Of a stretch of DNA of 23,139 bases, positions 1 through 7,741 are shown one piece after another. The stretch is from an uncultured Collinsella sp. (GTDB taxonomy: Bacteria > Actinomycetota > Coriobacteriia > Coriobacteriales > Coriobacteriaceae). The translations under genes were made by a program, and so were the position numbers. A model generated the notes under the pieces. That model saw only the letters and a program-made list of their open reading frames with translations, had not been told where the DNA came from and searched no databases. Positions within the stretch are counted from its first letter, which is position 1, and each line of letters starts with the position of its first letter. The stretch is taken from assembly GCA_902478705.1 (NCBI GenBank), contig CABSMB010000002.1:1-23139 (forward strand). Direction: 5' to 3'.

Positions 1-1
1 G

Positions 2-166
2 TTTGCCTGGGGCGCCACGATATGGCTGATGCTGATTGGTCTGTTCTTTGGCATGCGCTACCGTATCGACAGCGACGGCGACGTGCCCGGCAGCATCAAC
101 AACCTGATGGATCACGCCGCCGATGCCGCGGACGGCATCAAGCAAAATCTGAACGACGACAAGTAA
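2..166 (+). CDS. C-terminal end of a small membrane protein (partial)
   Basis: An open frame runs from the window edge to a TAA stop at 164-166 and encodes the last 54 residues of a protein whose start lies outside the window. It begins with a hydrophobic stretch (about 17 residues, rich in W, I, L, F and G) that looks like a transmembrane helix, followed by a polar tail ending in several Asp and Lys residues. The tail has the alternation of Ala, Asp and amphipathic positions expected of a soluble helix. The gene ends 18 nt before the response regulator gene, so it is probably co-transcribed with it. I do not recognise the family. Seen: the frame, the hydrophobic segment and the spacing. Inferred: that it is a real membrane protein and part of the same operon. 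Confidence 0.6.
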   Translation, partial: FAWGATIWLMLIGLFFGMRYRIDSDGDVPGSINNLMDHAADAADGIKQNLNDDK

Positions 167-184
167 TCGCAGACGGGGGCACGC

Positions 185-970
185 ATGGCACGGATCCTTA
201 TCGTAGAGGACGAGGAGAAAATCGCCCGCTTTGTGACGCTCGAACTGGAGCACGAGGGCTACCAGGTGGAGCACGCCGCCGATGGCCGCACCGCCGTTGA
301 CCTGGCGCTGGAGCGCGACTACGATCTGATTCTGCTCGATGTGCTGTTGCCGCAGCTCAACGGCATGGAGGTCCTGCGGCGTGTCCGCAAGCACAAGGAC
401 GTGCCGGTGATCATGGTCACCGCGCGCGATGCTGTGATGGACAAGGTTGCCGGACTCGACGCCGGTGCTGACGATTACCTGACCAAGCCGTTTGCGATTG
501 AGGAGCTGTTCGCACGGATCCGTGTGGCGCTGAAGCGCTCGGAGGCCGTGCGGGCGGCTTCGGGCGTTGGCGGCGTCGGGGCCGGGGAGGGCGTGGCGAG
601 TGGCGCAGTCGGGAACGCCGCTGCGATACCCCCGACTGGCGACTCGGCCAAGACCTCTGCCGTGCCCTCCCCCGCCACGCTCGCCGTGGGCTCGGTCGCA
701 CTCGATCCCGACCGCCGCGAAGTCACGGTCGGCGGCTCGCCCATCGTGCTGACTGCCCGCGAGTTCGACGTTCTCGCCCTGCTTATGGCGCATGCCGAAA
801 CCGTGCTCACGCGCGAGCGCATCGCGCACGAGGCGCTGGGCTACGAATACGTGGGCGACACCAACAACGTCGACGTACACATCGCGCACTTGCGCGCCAA
901 AATCGAGGACGCCGGCGGCGCTCGCATCATCCAGACCGTGCGCGGGGTGGGCTATGTCTGCCGCGCGTAA
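185..970 (+). CDS. OmpR/PhoB-family response regulator
   Basis: Two-component response regulator of 261 residues. The N-terminal receiver domain (about 1-118) has the acidic pocket at E8-D9, phosphoacceptor Asp52 in LLDVLLP, Thr79 and Lys101 in TKPF. The C-terminal part (about 166-261) is a winged-helix DNA-binding domain of OmpR type, with the usual LTAREFDVL and VGDTNNVDVHIAHLRAK-like segments and a C-terminal TVRGVGY hairpin. Between them lies an unusually long linker of roughly 45 residues rich in Gly, Ala, Ser, Val and Pro; typical family members are about 225-240 residues. A G-rich stretch just before ATG 185 can act as ribosome site. The downstream sensor kinase gene overlaps its last 17 nt, so the two are translationally coupled partners. 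The stimulus and target genes cannot be read from the sequence. Confidence 0.95.
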   Translation: MARILIVEDEEKIARFVTLELEHEGYQVEHAADGRTAVDLALERDYDLILLDVLLPQLNGMEVLRRVRKHKDVPVIMVTARDAVMDKVAGLDAGADDYLTKPFAIEELFARIRVALKRSEAVRAASGVGGVGAGEGVASGAVGNAAAIPPTGDSAKTSAVPSPATLAVGSVALDPDRREVTVGGSPIVLTAREFDVLALLMAHAETVLTRERIAHEALGYEYVGDTNNVDVHIAHLRAKIEDAGGARIIQTVRGVGYVCRA

Positions 971-2249
971 CGCCGAGACCAAGCGCGTCACATCCATCGC
1001 CCGTGCCATCAACTGGAGCTATATGTGGCGCCGCCTGATGAGCTACGTCTGGCTCGATCTGCTGCTGGTAGTGATTGCAGCGGCGATTCTCGTCTATGGC
1101 TACAACCAGGCGTTGCCCGACGACGCGTTTACCGCAGGATGGATCCCCGGCGCCGCCGTTCGCGGCATGTCGCTGACGCCTGCACGTGGCTGGGACCTGG
1201 CAACACTCGCCTATACCGTCGAGCTTGCGCGCACCACCAAGACCTTCCCCCTCGCGCAGGACCTCGTCACGCTATGGCCTCTCTACCTTGTCGTTGTAGG
1301 TTGGCAGGTCATCAGCGTGCTCAACATGCTCGGCGGCGCCCGACGCGTACGCCGCACCATGGCACCGCTCAACGACCTGGCCCTGCGCGTGGACGAGCTC
1401 GGCCGTATGCAGCTCTCCGGCGGCAAGATGGAAACGCTGGAGCAGGCCATCGAGCGAGCAAGCGTCGATTCGCCGAGCGTCACCACTGGCGACGCCGATC
1501 TGGCGAGTATCGAGGTCGCGCTCAACCGCCTGCTGCGCCAGATGCAAGAGGCAAAGCTGCAGCAGATGCGCTTTGTCAACGACGCGAGCCACGAGCTGCG
1601 CACGCCCATCGCGGTGATTCAGGGCTACGTAAACATGCTCGACCGCTGGGGCAAAAACGACCCGGCCGTGCTGGCAGAGTCCATCGCCTCGCTCAAGGCC
1701 GAAAGCGAGCACATGCAGGAGCTCGTGGAACAACTGCTGTTTTTGGCACGCGGAGATGCCGGCCGCACCGTGCTGCGGCGCGTTAATACCAACCTGGCTG
1801 CACTGGTCGGCGAGGTTTGCGAAGAATCGCAGATGATCGATGCCGGGCACACATATCGGCTGGCTTTTGACGCTGCGTTTGCCAGCGACCCGCGCTGCGA
1901 CGCGTCCGTCGATGTCGCGCTCGTGAAGCAGGCGCTGCGCGTGATCGTGCAAAATGCCGCCAAGTATTCGGACGCGGGAACGACCGTCACATTTGGCATA
2001 ACACCCGATGCGGGCACGGGCACGGTCGACATAGCCGTTGAAGACGAGGGCATCGGCATGAACCAGGAATCCGCAGCTCACGCGTTCGAGCGGTTCTACC
2101 GTGCCGACAACGCACGCGATGCCGGCGCGCAGGGCTCGGGCCTGGGGCTCGCCATCGCCAAGTGGATCGTCGATAGCCACGGCGGCGTCATCGGCGTGAC
2201 CTCGGTCGAGGGCGTCGGCAGCCGCTTTACGATTCGCCTGCCGCGGTAG
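954..2249 (+). CDS. Sensor histidine kinase (HisKA/HATPase_c), membrane bound
   Basis: Histidine kinase partner of the preceding regulator, 431 residues from ATG 954. This start overlaps the regulator by 17 nt and is preceded by a GGGGTGGG stretch; an alternative start is ATG 1023. Two hydrophobic segments at about 33-50 and 105-126 bracket an extracytoplasmic loop of about 55 residues. A HAMP-like linker follows (about 127-200). The dimerisation helix has phospho-accepting His213 in ASHELRTPIA. The ATPase domain shows the N box (VQNAAKYSD), the G1 box (EDEGIGM), the F box (FERFYRAD) and the G2 box (GSGLGLAIAKWIV). All catalytic elements are present, so the protein should be active. The small sensor loop has no recognised ligand-binding fold. 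A bidirectional terminator lies 240 nt downstream, after an inverted repeat. Confidence 0.95.
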   Translation: MSAARNAETKRVTSIARAINWSYMWRRLMSYVWLDLLLVVIAAAILVYGYNQALPDDAFTAGWIPGAAVRGMSLTPARGWDLATLAYTVELARTTKTFPLAQDLVTLWPLYLVVVGWQVISVLNMLGGARRVRRTMAPLNDLALRVDELGRMQLSGGKMETLEQAIERASVDSPSVTTGDADLASIEVALNRLLRQMQEAKLQQMRFVNDASHELRTPIAVIQGYVNMLDRWGKNDPAVLAESIASLKAESEHMQELVEQLLFLARGDAGRTVLRRVNTNLAALVGEVCEESQMIDAGHTYRLAFDAAFASDPRCDASVDVALVKQALRVIVQNAAKYSDAGTTVTFGITPDAGTGTVDIAVEDEGIGMNQESAAHAFERFYRADNARDAGAQGSGLGLAIAKWIVDSHGGVIGVTSVEGVGSRFTIRLPR

Positions 2250-2266
2250 GAAGCCCCCTCGTGAAT

Positions 2267-2448
2267 CGAGGTCTAATACTTTTCCGCGAAGTGAACGTCT
2301 GTTTTTGGGCCCCTGAAGCATCCACATTTTTCGTCGGCAAAATCGCAGGATTCTAGTCTCGAAACCGCAGGAAACGATGCCCTTAAAGTGTCAATGCTTC
2401 GGGGGTCCGATTTGTCTCGTTCACTTCTCGGAAAAGTATTAGACTTCG
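2267..2448. repeat. Long imperfect inverted repeat (about 57-bp arms)
   Basis: The outer arms 2267-2297 and 2418-2448 are 31 nt each and are reverse complements with two mismatches (core TCTAATACTTTTCCG). The complementarity resumes further in (GAAGCAT against ATGCTTC and the flanking C/G runs), so the arms reach about 2323 and 2392. The unpaired centre of about 68 nt has no open reading frame of note. The element fills the gap between the sensor kinase stop and the terminator at 2488. It resembles a miniature, non-coding palindromic element, but no target-site duplication or transposase is visible in this window. Confidence 0.75.
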
Positions 2449-2487
2449 GTTTTTTGACCGTTGCAAAAGTCGACCCCTCGGCATAAA

Positions 2488-2524
2488 TAAAGGGATAAGG
2501 CCATGCGGCCCTATCCCTTTTTTG
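2488..2524. terminator. Bidirectional rho-independent terminator
   Basis: A 13-bp stem (2490-2502 with 2507-2519, AAGGGATAAGGCC against GGCCCTATCCCTT, one mismatch) with a 4-nt loop. It is followed by a T run on the plus strand and by TTTATTTA on the minus strand. It can end both the two-component operon from the left and the VOC/IIB operon from the right. Confidence 0.88.
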
Positions 2525-2545
2525 TTAGCTATGGCAGCTTGTGCG

Positions 2546-2920
2546 CTACTCGCGGCACAAATGCACGGCGAAGCCGGCGAACTCGCGCTTAAAGTACACG
2601 AGCTTGGTGCCGCCGTCGGGCAGCAGCACGCGCGACTCCTCGTTGACCTCGAGCCCGCGCTCGGCAAACCACTTCTCGGCCGCATCGATGTCGTTGACGG
2701 CAAAGCCGATGTGGCCCTTGGCGCCACGACCGTTCTGCTTCATGACCTCGACCAGCGAATCGTTAAAGTACGAAACCGGGGTCTCGATAACGGGCAGGCC
2801 CATCATCGTCGAGAACAGCTCCGCAATCTCCAAGGCGTCTGCCGGGTCGGCGGCGTTAATGCCCACATGGGCAACGCGCATACCAAAGAGCTCTACCGGA
2901 TTGGCGTTCTGCTCACTCAT
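2546..2920 (-). CDS. VOC superfamily (glyoxalase/dioxygenase fold) protein
   Basis: Small single-domain protein of 124 residues starting at ATG 2920; the frame continues upstream but the translation there is the out-of-frame shadow of the IIB gene. Features of the vicinal-oxygen-chelate fold are visible: MRVAHVGINA with His18 at the first strand, an LFSTMMGL helix, a second motif GHIGFAVNDIDAAEKWFAERG (His70) and a final strand with F..HL (His120). These positions fit metal ligands of the family. The substrate is unknown; glyoxalase, epimerase and dioxygenase activities all occur in this superfamily. It begins 11 nt after the stop of a PTS IIB gene, so both are one operon, suggesting a link to sugar or sugar-acid metabolism (inference). 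The terminator at 2488-2524 ends the unit. Confidence 0.85.
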   Translation of the reverse strand: MSEQNANPVELFGMRVAHVGINAADPADALEIAELFSTMMGLPVIETPVSYFNDSLVEVMKQNGRGAKGHIGFAVNDIDAAEKWFAERGLEVNEESRVLLPDGGTKLVYFKREFAGFAVHLCRE

Positions 2921-2931
2921 GCAGTCAGCGC

Positions 2932-3219
2932 CTACTGAGCCATGACGTCGAGAACGGCCTTCTCGGCAGCGACGCGGTTCATGCCGGTCATAAAGGGCAC
3001 GCCGCTCACGTACGGGCAGGTGAGGCCCTCGGGGGCAACGGTGGTGGCAATCAGCAGGTCGGCGCCCTCGTCGCAAACGTCCTTGGCCTCGGAGATGGCG
3101 CACTGCACGATCTCGTACTTGTCGGCGTAACCGTTGGCGTCGAGCAGGGTAGCGACCTTCTGGGCAACGAGCGTGGAAGTAGCAGCGCCAGCACCGCAAG
3201 CCAAAACGATCTTCTTCAT
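2932..3219 (-). CDS. PTS IIB component, galactitol-like (stand-alone)
   Basis: A 95-residue protein with the P-loop-like phosphocysteine motif near the N terminus: MKKIVLACGAGAATST, with Cys8 as the expected phosphorylation site. The layout (short central region, VAPEGLTCPYVSGVPF segment, C-terminal helix) matches IIB proteins of the galactitol/SgcB type in the lactose-cellobiose IIB superfamily. A strong ribosome site (AGGGAG) lies 8 nt before the ATG. No IIA or IIC gene of a galactitol-type transporter is next to it; its only operon partner is the VOC protein. It could serve a transporter encoded elsewhere or act as a phosphorylation-dependent regulator. A possible -10 (TACACT, minus strand, 3254-3259) lies upstream, without a convincing -35. 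Confidence 0.88.
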   Translation of the reverse strand: MKKIVLACGAGAATSTLVAQKVATLLDANGYADKYEIVQCAISEAKDVCDEGADLLIATTVAPEGLTCPYVSGVPFMTGMNRVAAEKAVLDVMAQ

Positions 3220-3317
3220 AGGTAATGTCTCCCTTCGTGGTTTACTTTAGGTAAGTGTACCGCAGCGAGCGATGGCGCTCAGCCTCGATGAGCTTTTATG
3301 CCAGTTTGCTTGCGCGC

Positions 3318-3327
3318 TGCGTATAAT
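3318..3327 (+). promoter_or_regulatory. Putative -10 promoter element
   Basis: TGCGTATAAT: a perfect TATAAT hexamer (3322-3327) preceded by a TG two bases further out than in a classical extended -10. It is 55 nt upstream of the start of the membrane-anchored helical protein. No good -35 is visible at normal spacing. Confidence 0.5.
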
Positions 3328-3382
3328 ACATCTAGTACGTGTTGTCATACCGCTCGCTTTATGAGCGACTAAGGACTCCAAT

Positions 3383-4006
3383 ATGCCCGATTCCCGCACC
3401 CTCTGGACCGCCGTCGTCATCATCTGTATCGCCGTGTCGGTGTTCTTTAGCGTCAAAAAACGCACCACGTTTAAGCGCCTGCAGCAGCTTATGGCTGCCA
3501 AGCAGTGGGACGAGTTCGATCGCTTGCTCGATGGCAAACTCACCAGCATGCTGTACCCGCGCTATAACCGCGACTACCTGCGCCTGAACTCCTATCTGCT
3601 GCGCGAGGACCACAAGCGCGCCGACGAGATGTTCGATTTGCTGCTGGGACTCAATCTGCCCAAGATGCAGCGCGTCGACCTGGTGATTAAGGCCTTTAAC
3701 TACTACGTTGGCCAGGAGGACCGCAAAAAATCCAAGGAGCTCCTGCACGAGATCAAGGGCTTTGAGGGCGGTCAGGCCGAGGCAGTCGCGCACGAATGCC
3801 AACTGATGTACGACACGATGATCTTGAAGCGCCACAACGACATTCCCGAGCTGAAGCGCATGCTCAAGGAGGCCGGTGACGACAAGGTCAAGAGCTGCCG
3901 CCTGGAATACCTGCTGGCCCTGCAGTACAAGAACAAGGGCGACGAAGCCAAGTTCCAGGAGTTCCTGGAGAAGTCGGGCCAACACTCGATGGCCGTCAAC
4001 GCGTAA
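3383..4006 (+). CDS. Membrane-anchored helical-repeat (TPR-like) hypothetical protein
   Basis: 207 residues. One N-terminal transmembrane helix (about 7-23, TAVVIICIAVSVFF) acts as an uncleaved anchor and is followed by a Lys/Arg cluster, which places the rest in the cytoplasm by the positive-inside rule. The remainder is almost entirely alpha-helical and shows TPR-like pairs of helices, for example MAAKQWDEFDRLLDG, YLLREDHKRADEMFDLLL and LEYLLALQYKNKGDEAKFQEFLEKSG, where the last one is close to a TPR consensus. No catalytic motif is seen. A ribosome site AAGGA lies 7 nt before ATG 3383. It is followed within 32 nt by tRNA-Leu. The family is not recognised; a scaffold role is only an inference from the helical repeats. 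Confidence 0.85.
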   Translation: MPDSRTLWTAVVIICIAVSVFFSVKKRTTFKRLQQLMAAKQWDEFDRLLDGKLTSMLYPRYNRDYLRLNSYLLREDHKRADEMFDLLLGLNLPKMQRVDLVIKAFNYYVGQEDRKKSKELLHEIKGFEGGQAEAVAHECQLMYDTMILKRHNDIPELKRMLKEAGDDKVKSCRLEYLLALQYKNKGDEAKFQEFLEKSGQHSMAVNA

Positions 4007-4017
4007 CGGACGGCTTG

Positions 4018-4026
4018 TGCTAGACT
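4018..4026 (+). promoter_or_regulatory. Putative extended -10 for tRNA-Leu
   Basis: TGCTAGACT fits the extended -10 pattern (TGnTAnnnT) and lies 12 nt before the mature tRNA 5' end. No convincing -35 is visible, and the site sits just after the stop codon of the preceding gene, so read-through from that gene is an alternative. Confidence 0.35.
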
Positions 4027-4037
4027 TCTAGTCTCAC

Positions 4038-4122
4038 GGGGGCGTGGCGGAATTGGCATACGCAGGAGACTTAAAATCTCTCGCCGCAAGGATTGTGGGT
4101 TCGAGTCCCACCGCCCCTACCA
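4038..4122 (+). tRNA. tRNA-Leu (anticodon UAA)
   Basis: An 85-nt class II tRNA with encoded CCA. The acceptor stem pairs GGGGGCG (4038-4044) with CGCCCCT (4112-4118), with one G-T pair at the end. The anticodon stem GGAGA/TCTCT (4065-4069 and 4077-4081) encloses the loop CTTAAAA, anticodon TAA at 4072-4074. A long variable arm follows, then the T arm GTGGG-TTCGAGT-CCCAC. Discriminator A and CCA are at 4119-4122. The long variable arm together with the UAA anticodon identifies leucine. No integrase or attachment-site duplication is visible near its 3' end. Confidence 0.95.
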
Positions 4123-4132
4123 CGTATTGTTT

Positions 4133-4171
4133 ACGAGCCCGTGTTCCCCAGGGATGCGGGCTCGTTTCTTT
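4133..4171 (+). terminator. Rho-independent terminator after tRNA-Leu
   Basis: Perfect 9-bp stem ACGAGCCCG (4133-4141) with CGGGCTCGT (4157-4165), then TTTCTTTT. It lies 11 nt after the tRNA. Confidence 0.85.
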
Positions 4172-4191
4172 TGGACGCCGATGGGGCTTTA

Positions 4192-4258
4192 AGTTGCGGT
4201 GGAATAGTTCCTGTTTTGGCCGTTTACCGGCCCATTTAGGAACTATTTCACCGCAACT
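4192..4258. repeat. Large near-perfect hairpin between tRNA-Leu and ppx
   Basis: Arms of 21 nt (4192-4212 and 4238-4258) are reverse complements with a single mismatch (core GCGGTGRAATAGTTCCT). The 25-nt loop holds a second small palindrome, GGCCG...CGGCC. There is no T run on either side, so it is not a standard terminator. It lies between two convergent units and ends 13 nt from the ppx stop, so it could also protect the 3' end of the ppx mRNA. Confidence 0.7.
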
Positions 4259-4271
4259 CAGAGGGAGACGG

Positions 4272-5273
4272 TTAAAGGGCGCTCAGACTCGGGGTCCAGG
4301 CGATGGTGGGGGTTGCACCGTCGAGAGTCTCGTTGATGGTGGCGGCCATACCGGCGAGTAGGCTATTCTCGCTTACGGTGAGCGTCTTGTAGCCGCCGGC
4401 ACGCATGAGCTCGCGAATCACCACGGCGCCAGCCAAGATCACGCCCGCGCGTTTGGGCTGCACACCCGGTAGCGCGGCGATGCCGTCCGCGTCCAACACA
4501 GACATGTGCTCGATAGCAGCCGAAATCTGTTCCATCGAAAGCTCGCGCAGGTGCACAAAGCTCGAATCATACGGCTCCAGCTCGTGAACCAGCGCCACGA
4601 GCGTAGTGACGGTGCCACCCACCGCGACCAGGCGCTCTGCACGCTCAAAATTGCTCGGCAGGCCCTCAAAATAGGCGGCGAACTGCTCGCCCGCCCAGTT
4701 GGCAGCGGCAGCAAGCTCGCCGTCCGCAGGCGGCAGTGCCGAGAAAAACCGCTCCGTCACGCGGCGACAACCGATGTCCAGCGAACGCGTACCCTCCAGC
4801 GCGAAGACCCCACGCTCCGGTGCGTACACACCCGTCGCGAGTTCCGTGGATCCGCCGCCCGAATCGGCAACAATGATGCGCTCGCCGGCAAAGTCGTGCG
4901 CCACGCCAAAAAACGTCAGGCGCGCCTCGACCTCGCCCGGAATCACCTGCGGTTCGAGCCCCAGCTTACGCAGGCCGTCCAGCAGCAGGGCGGCATTGGA
5001 TGCATCGCGCGCGGCGCTCGTGCATGTGGTGCAAATGCACGCGGCCCCAAAGGCACGCGCCTCGTCCACAAACATGCGGCATGCAGCGAGCACGCGCTCG
5101 ACCGCCGCCTCGCAAAAGCGGCCCGTCGCGTCGACGCCCTCGCCCAGATCGGTAATCTCGGTGTGCTTGGACGATTCCACGATCGCCCCGCCCTCGACCT
5201 GGGCCAACACCAGTCGCGACGACACCGTTCCCAGGTCGATCGCCGCCACCTTATAGCGTTTGCAATTTGTCAT
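4272..5273 (-). CDS. ppx: Ppx/GppA family phosphatase (exopolyphosphatase)
   Basis: 333 residues of the ASKHA-fold Ppx/GppA family, which releases phosphate from polyphosphate or from pppGpp. Phosphate-binding motif 1 is AAIDLGTVSSRLVLA (about 10-24), the conserved acidic loop is PGEVEARLTFFG (112-123, likely catalytic Glu) and motif 2 is ADSGGGSTEL (about 136-145). Further motifs are AVGGTVTTL and the C-terminal GRxD-like and SENSLLAG segments. The length fits the short actinobacterial Ppx1-type enzymes that lack the C-terminal HD domain. The gene begins 20 nt after the divIC-like gene, in the common actinobacterial order eno-divIC-ppx; the small DUF501 gene often found between divIC and ppx is absent. 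A purine-rich GGAGG site precedes ATG 5273. Polyphosphate versus pppGpp preference cannot be told from sequence. Confidence 0.92.
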   Translation of the reverse strand: MTNCKRYKVAAIDLGTVSSRLVLAQVEGGAIVESSKHTEITDLGEGVDATGRFCEAAVERVLAACRMFVDEARAFGAACICTTCTSAARDASNAALLLDGLRKLGLEPQVIPGEVEARLTFFGVAHDFAGERIIVADSGGGSTELATGVYAPERGVFALEGTRSLDIGCRRVTERFFSALPPADGELAAAANWAGEQFAAYFEGLPSNFERAERLVAVGGTVTTLVALVHELEPYDSSFVHLRELSMEQISAAIEHMSVLDADGIAALPGVQPKRAGVILAGAVVIRELMRAGGYKTLTVSENSLLAGMAATINETLDGATPTIAWTPSLSAL

Positions 5274-5293
5274 TGCGGCCCCCCCTCCGGGCG

Positions 5294-6064
5294 CTATTTG
5301 CCGTTGGACACGACCGCCTGGCCCTCGACACCGTTAAACCCAAACAGCATGTCGAGCGCCTGGATGTACCACGGCGCGTCCTTACCGACTTCTTCGATTT
5401 CCTTGGCAACTTCGCTGGCCTTCTTGGCGTTCGACGACTTCTTGCTCGAAGACGAATCTGAATCGTCATCCAGACCCAGCACGTCAATCTTGGTCTCGCC
5501 GGGCATCACCAGGCCCAGGTCCTCGGACGCCGCGTCCTTAATGCCCTCCTCCGAGAGCAGTTTGTCGACGCTTTTTTGCAGCTCATCATTGTATTGCTGA
5601 CGAATCTCGACCTGCTTGGCCAAGATATCGCTCGAACGCTTTGCCACGTACAGATCGCGCACGGGGAAATACAGGCTCACGAGCACCAGGGCAACGACAA
5701 TGCCGATGAATAGCCCTCGCTGAGGACCGTGGGTAAAGTCGTAAATTGCCTTGACCACTGCGTTGTCGTTGGCGTAGTGCATAAAGTCCGAGCCGGAAAG
5801 ACGGCTTGAGGGCCTGGTCGACTTTTCGTGCGTTTGAGCCGAGGGGCGCTGCGTACGCGAAGCATGCGTCGGGCGCGCCGAACGTGACGGGCGGTCCGTC
5901 GACATATTCATTTGAGCATGGGAGTCCGAATTGCCTGCCGTGCGATGCGTGGGACGGGCAGCGCCCGTATAATCGGGCCCGCCAAGCTGCACCGAATGCG
6001 CACGACGAGACGACGGCTCACGCGAACCGGCGGAATAGTACCTGTTGTCGTAAATCTGATCCAT
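5294..6064 (-). CDS. Septum formation initiator, DivIC/FtsB-like
   Basis: 256 residues from ATG 6064, which has an AAGG ribosome site; the frame extends further up but would cross the eno terminator. Residues 1-100 are a polar, disordered tail rich in Ser, Arg, Pro, Thr and His. A single transmembrane helix lies at about 118-134 and is followed by a coiled-coil stretch (about 140-175) and the EDLGLVMPGET segment (181-191), which matches the 'Lgl..pgE' end of the DivIC/FtsB domain. A C-terminal extension has an Asp/Ser/Lys-rich region and a final hydrophobic-aromatic piece (PWYIQALDMLFGF). In the family, this protein forms a complex with FtsL and FtsQ at the division site. The long N-terminal tail is typical of actinobacterial homologues. 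The position between eno and ppx supports the call. Confidence 0.85.
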   Translation of the reverse strand: MDQIYDNRYYSAGSREPSSRRAHSVQLGGPDYTGAARPTHRTAGNSDSHAQMNMSTDRPSRSARPTHASRTQRPSAQTHEKSTRPSSRLSGSDFMHYANDNAVVKAIYDFTHGPQRGLFIGIVVALVLVSLYFPVRDLYVAKRSSDILAKQVEIRQQYNDELQKSVDKLLSEEGIKDAASEDLGLVMPGETKIDVLGLDDDSDSSSSKKSSNAKKASEVAKEIEEVGKDAPWYIQALDMLFGFNGVEGQAVVSNGK

Positions 6065-6153
6065 GTGCGCCTTGTGCGGTTGAGGTTTGTTTGCGCTAAG
6101 TCCTTTAGTTATAGCACGAGCGCCCGCACCGCCTTCGCCAGCCTTTGCTCGAC

Positions 6154-6188
6154 ATAAAAAAGGCGCTGAGCCACACGGCCCAGCGCCA
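6154..6188 (-). terminator. Terminator of eno
   Basis: On the minus strand a stem of about 11 bp (GGCGCTGGGCC with GGCTCAGCGCC, one mismatch, small loop GTGT) is followed by a run of seven T. It lies about 70 nt after the enolase stop and separates eno from divIC-ppx. A TGCTATAAC sequence (minus strand, about 6110-6118) between terminator and divIC may be the promoter of that pair, though no -35 is clear. Confidence 0.88.
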
Positions 6189-6259
6189 ATAGTGCTTTGC
6201 GGCATCCGGCCAAGGCGGGGCGGAACCGAGTCCACCCCCTCCCCGCCAGGCTCATCTGT

Positions 6260-7561
<1,302 letters not shown>

Positions 7562-7689
7562 TCACTTGGAAACGAGTTGAATGCTTGGCGACGCGGCCTT
7601 GCGCCAACGTGGCGCTTTGGTTTGTAAGTTAACCGTGTCGCACTTTTTGCATTATGCCCTAAGTTAGCCAAGGGATACACTTGATTTTC

Positions 7690-7737
7690 GAAAAATTTAG
7701 CGGGAACGGTGAGGCTCGTCAGCCCCGTCGTTCCCGC
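7690..7737 (-). terminator. Terminator of the larC-yfcE-mazG unit
   Basis: On the minus strand GCGGGAACG pairs with CGTTCCCGC (7729-7737 with 7700-7708), with additional inner pairing of GGGGCT and AGCCTC-like sequence. The stem is followed by TAAATTTTTC. It begins 5 nt after the mazG stop. Confidence 0.88.
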
Positions 7738-7741
7738 AGTC

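Noticed and set aside
22..300. 92-codon plus-strand frame at the left edge
   Set aside because: It overlaps both the partial membrane protein and the response regulator in another frame and gives an Arg-rich, family-less translation.
4038..4260. Integrative element at tRNA-Leu
   Set aside because: No repeat of the tRNA 3' end and no integrase gene is found nearby.
4044..4361. Open frame starting within tRNA-Leu
   Set aside because: It begins inside the tRNA and runs through a terminator and hairpin; such frames are a common artefact of tRNA-Leu genes.
5294..6235. Longer DivIC-like protein starting at 6235
   Set aside because: The extension would cover the eno terminator; ATG 6064 has a ribosome site.
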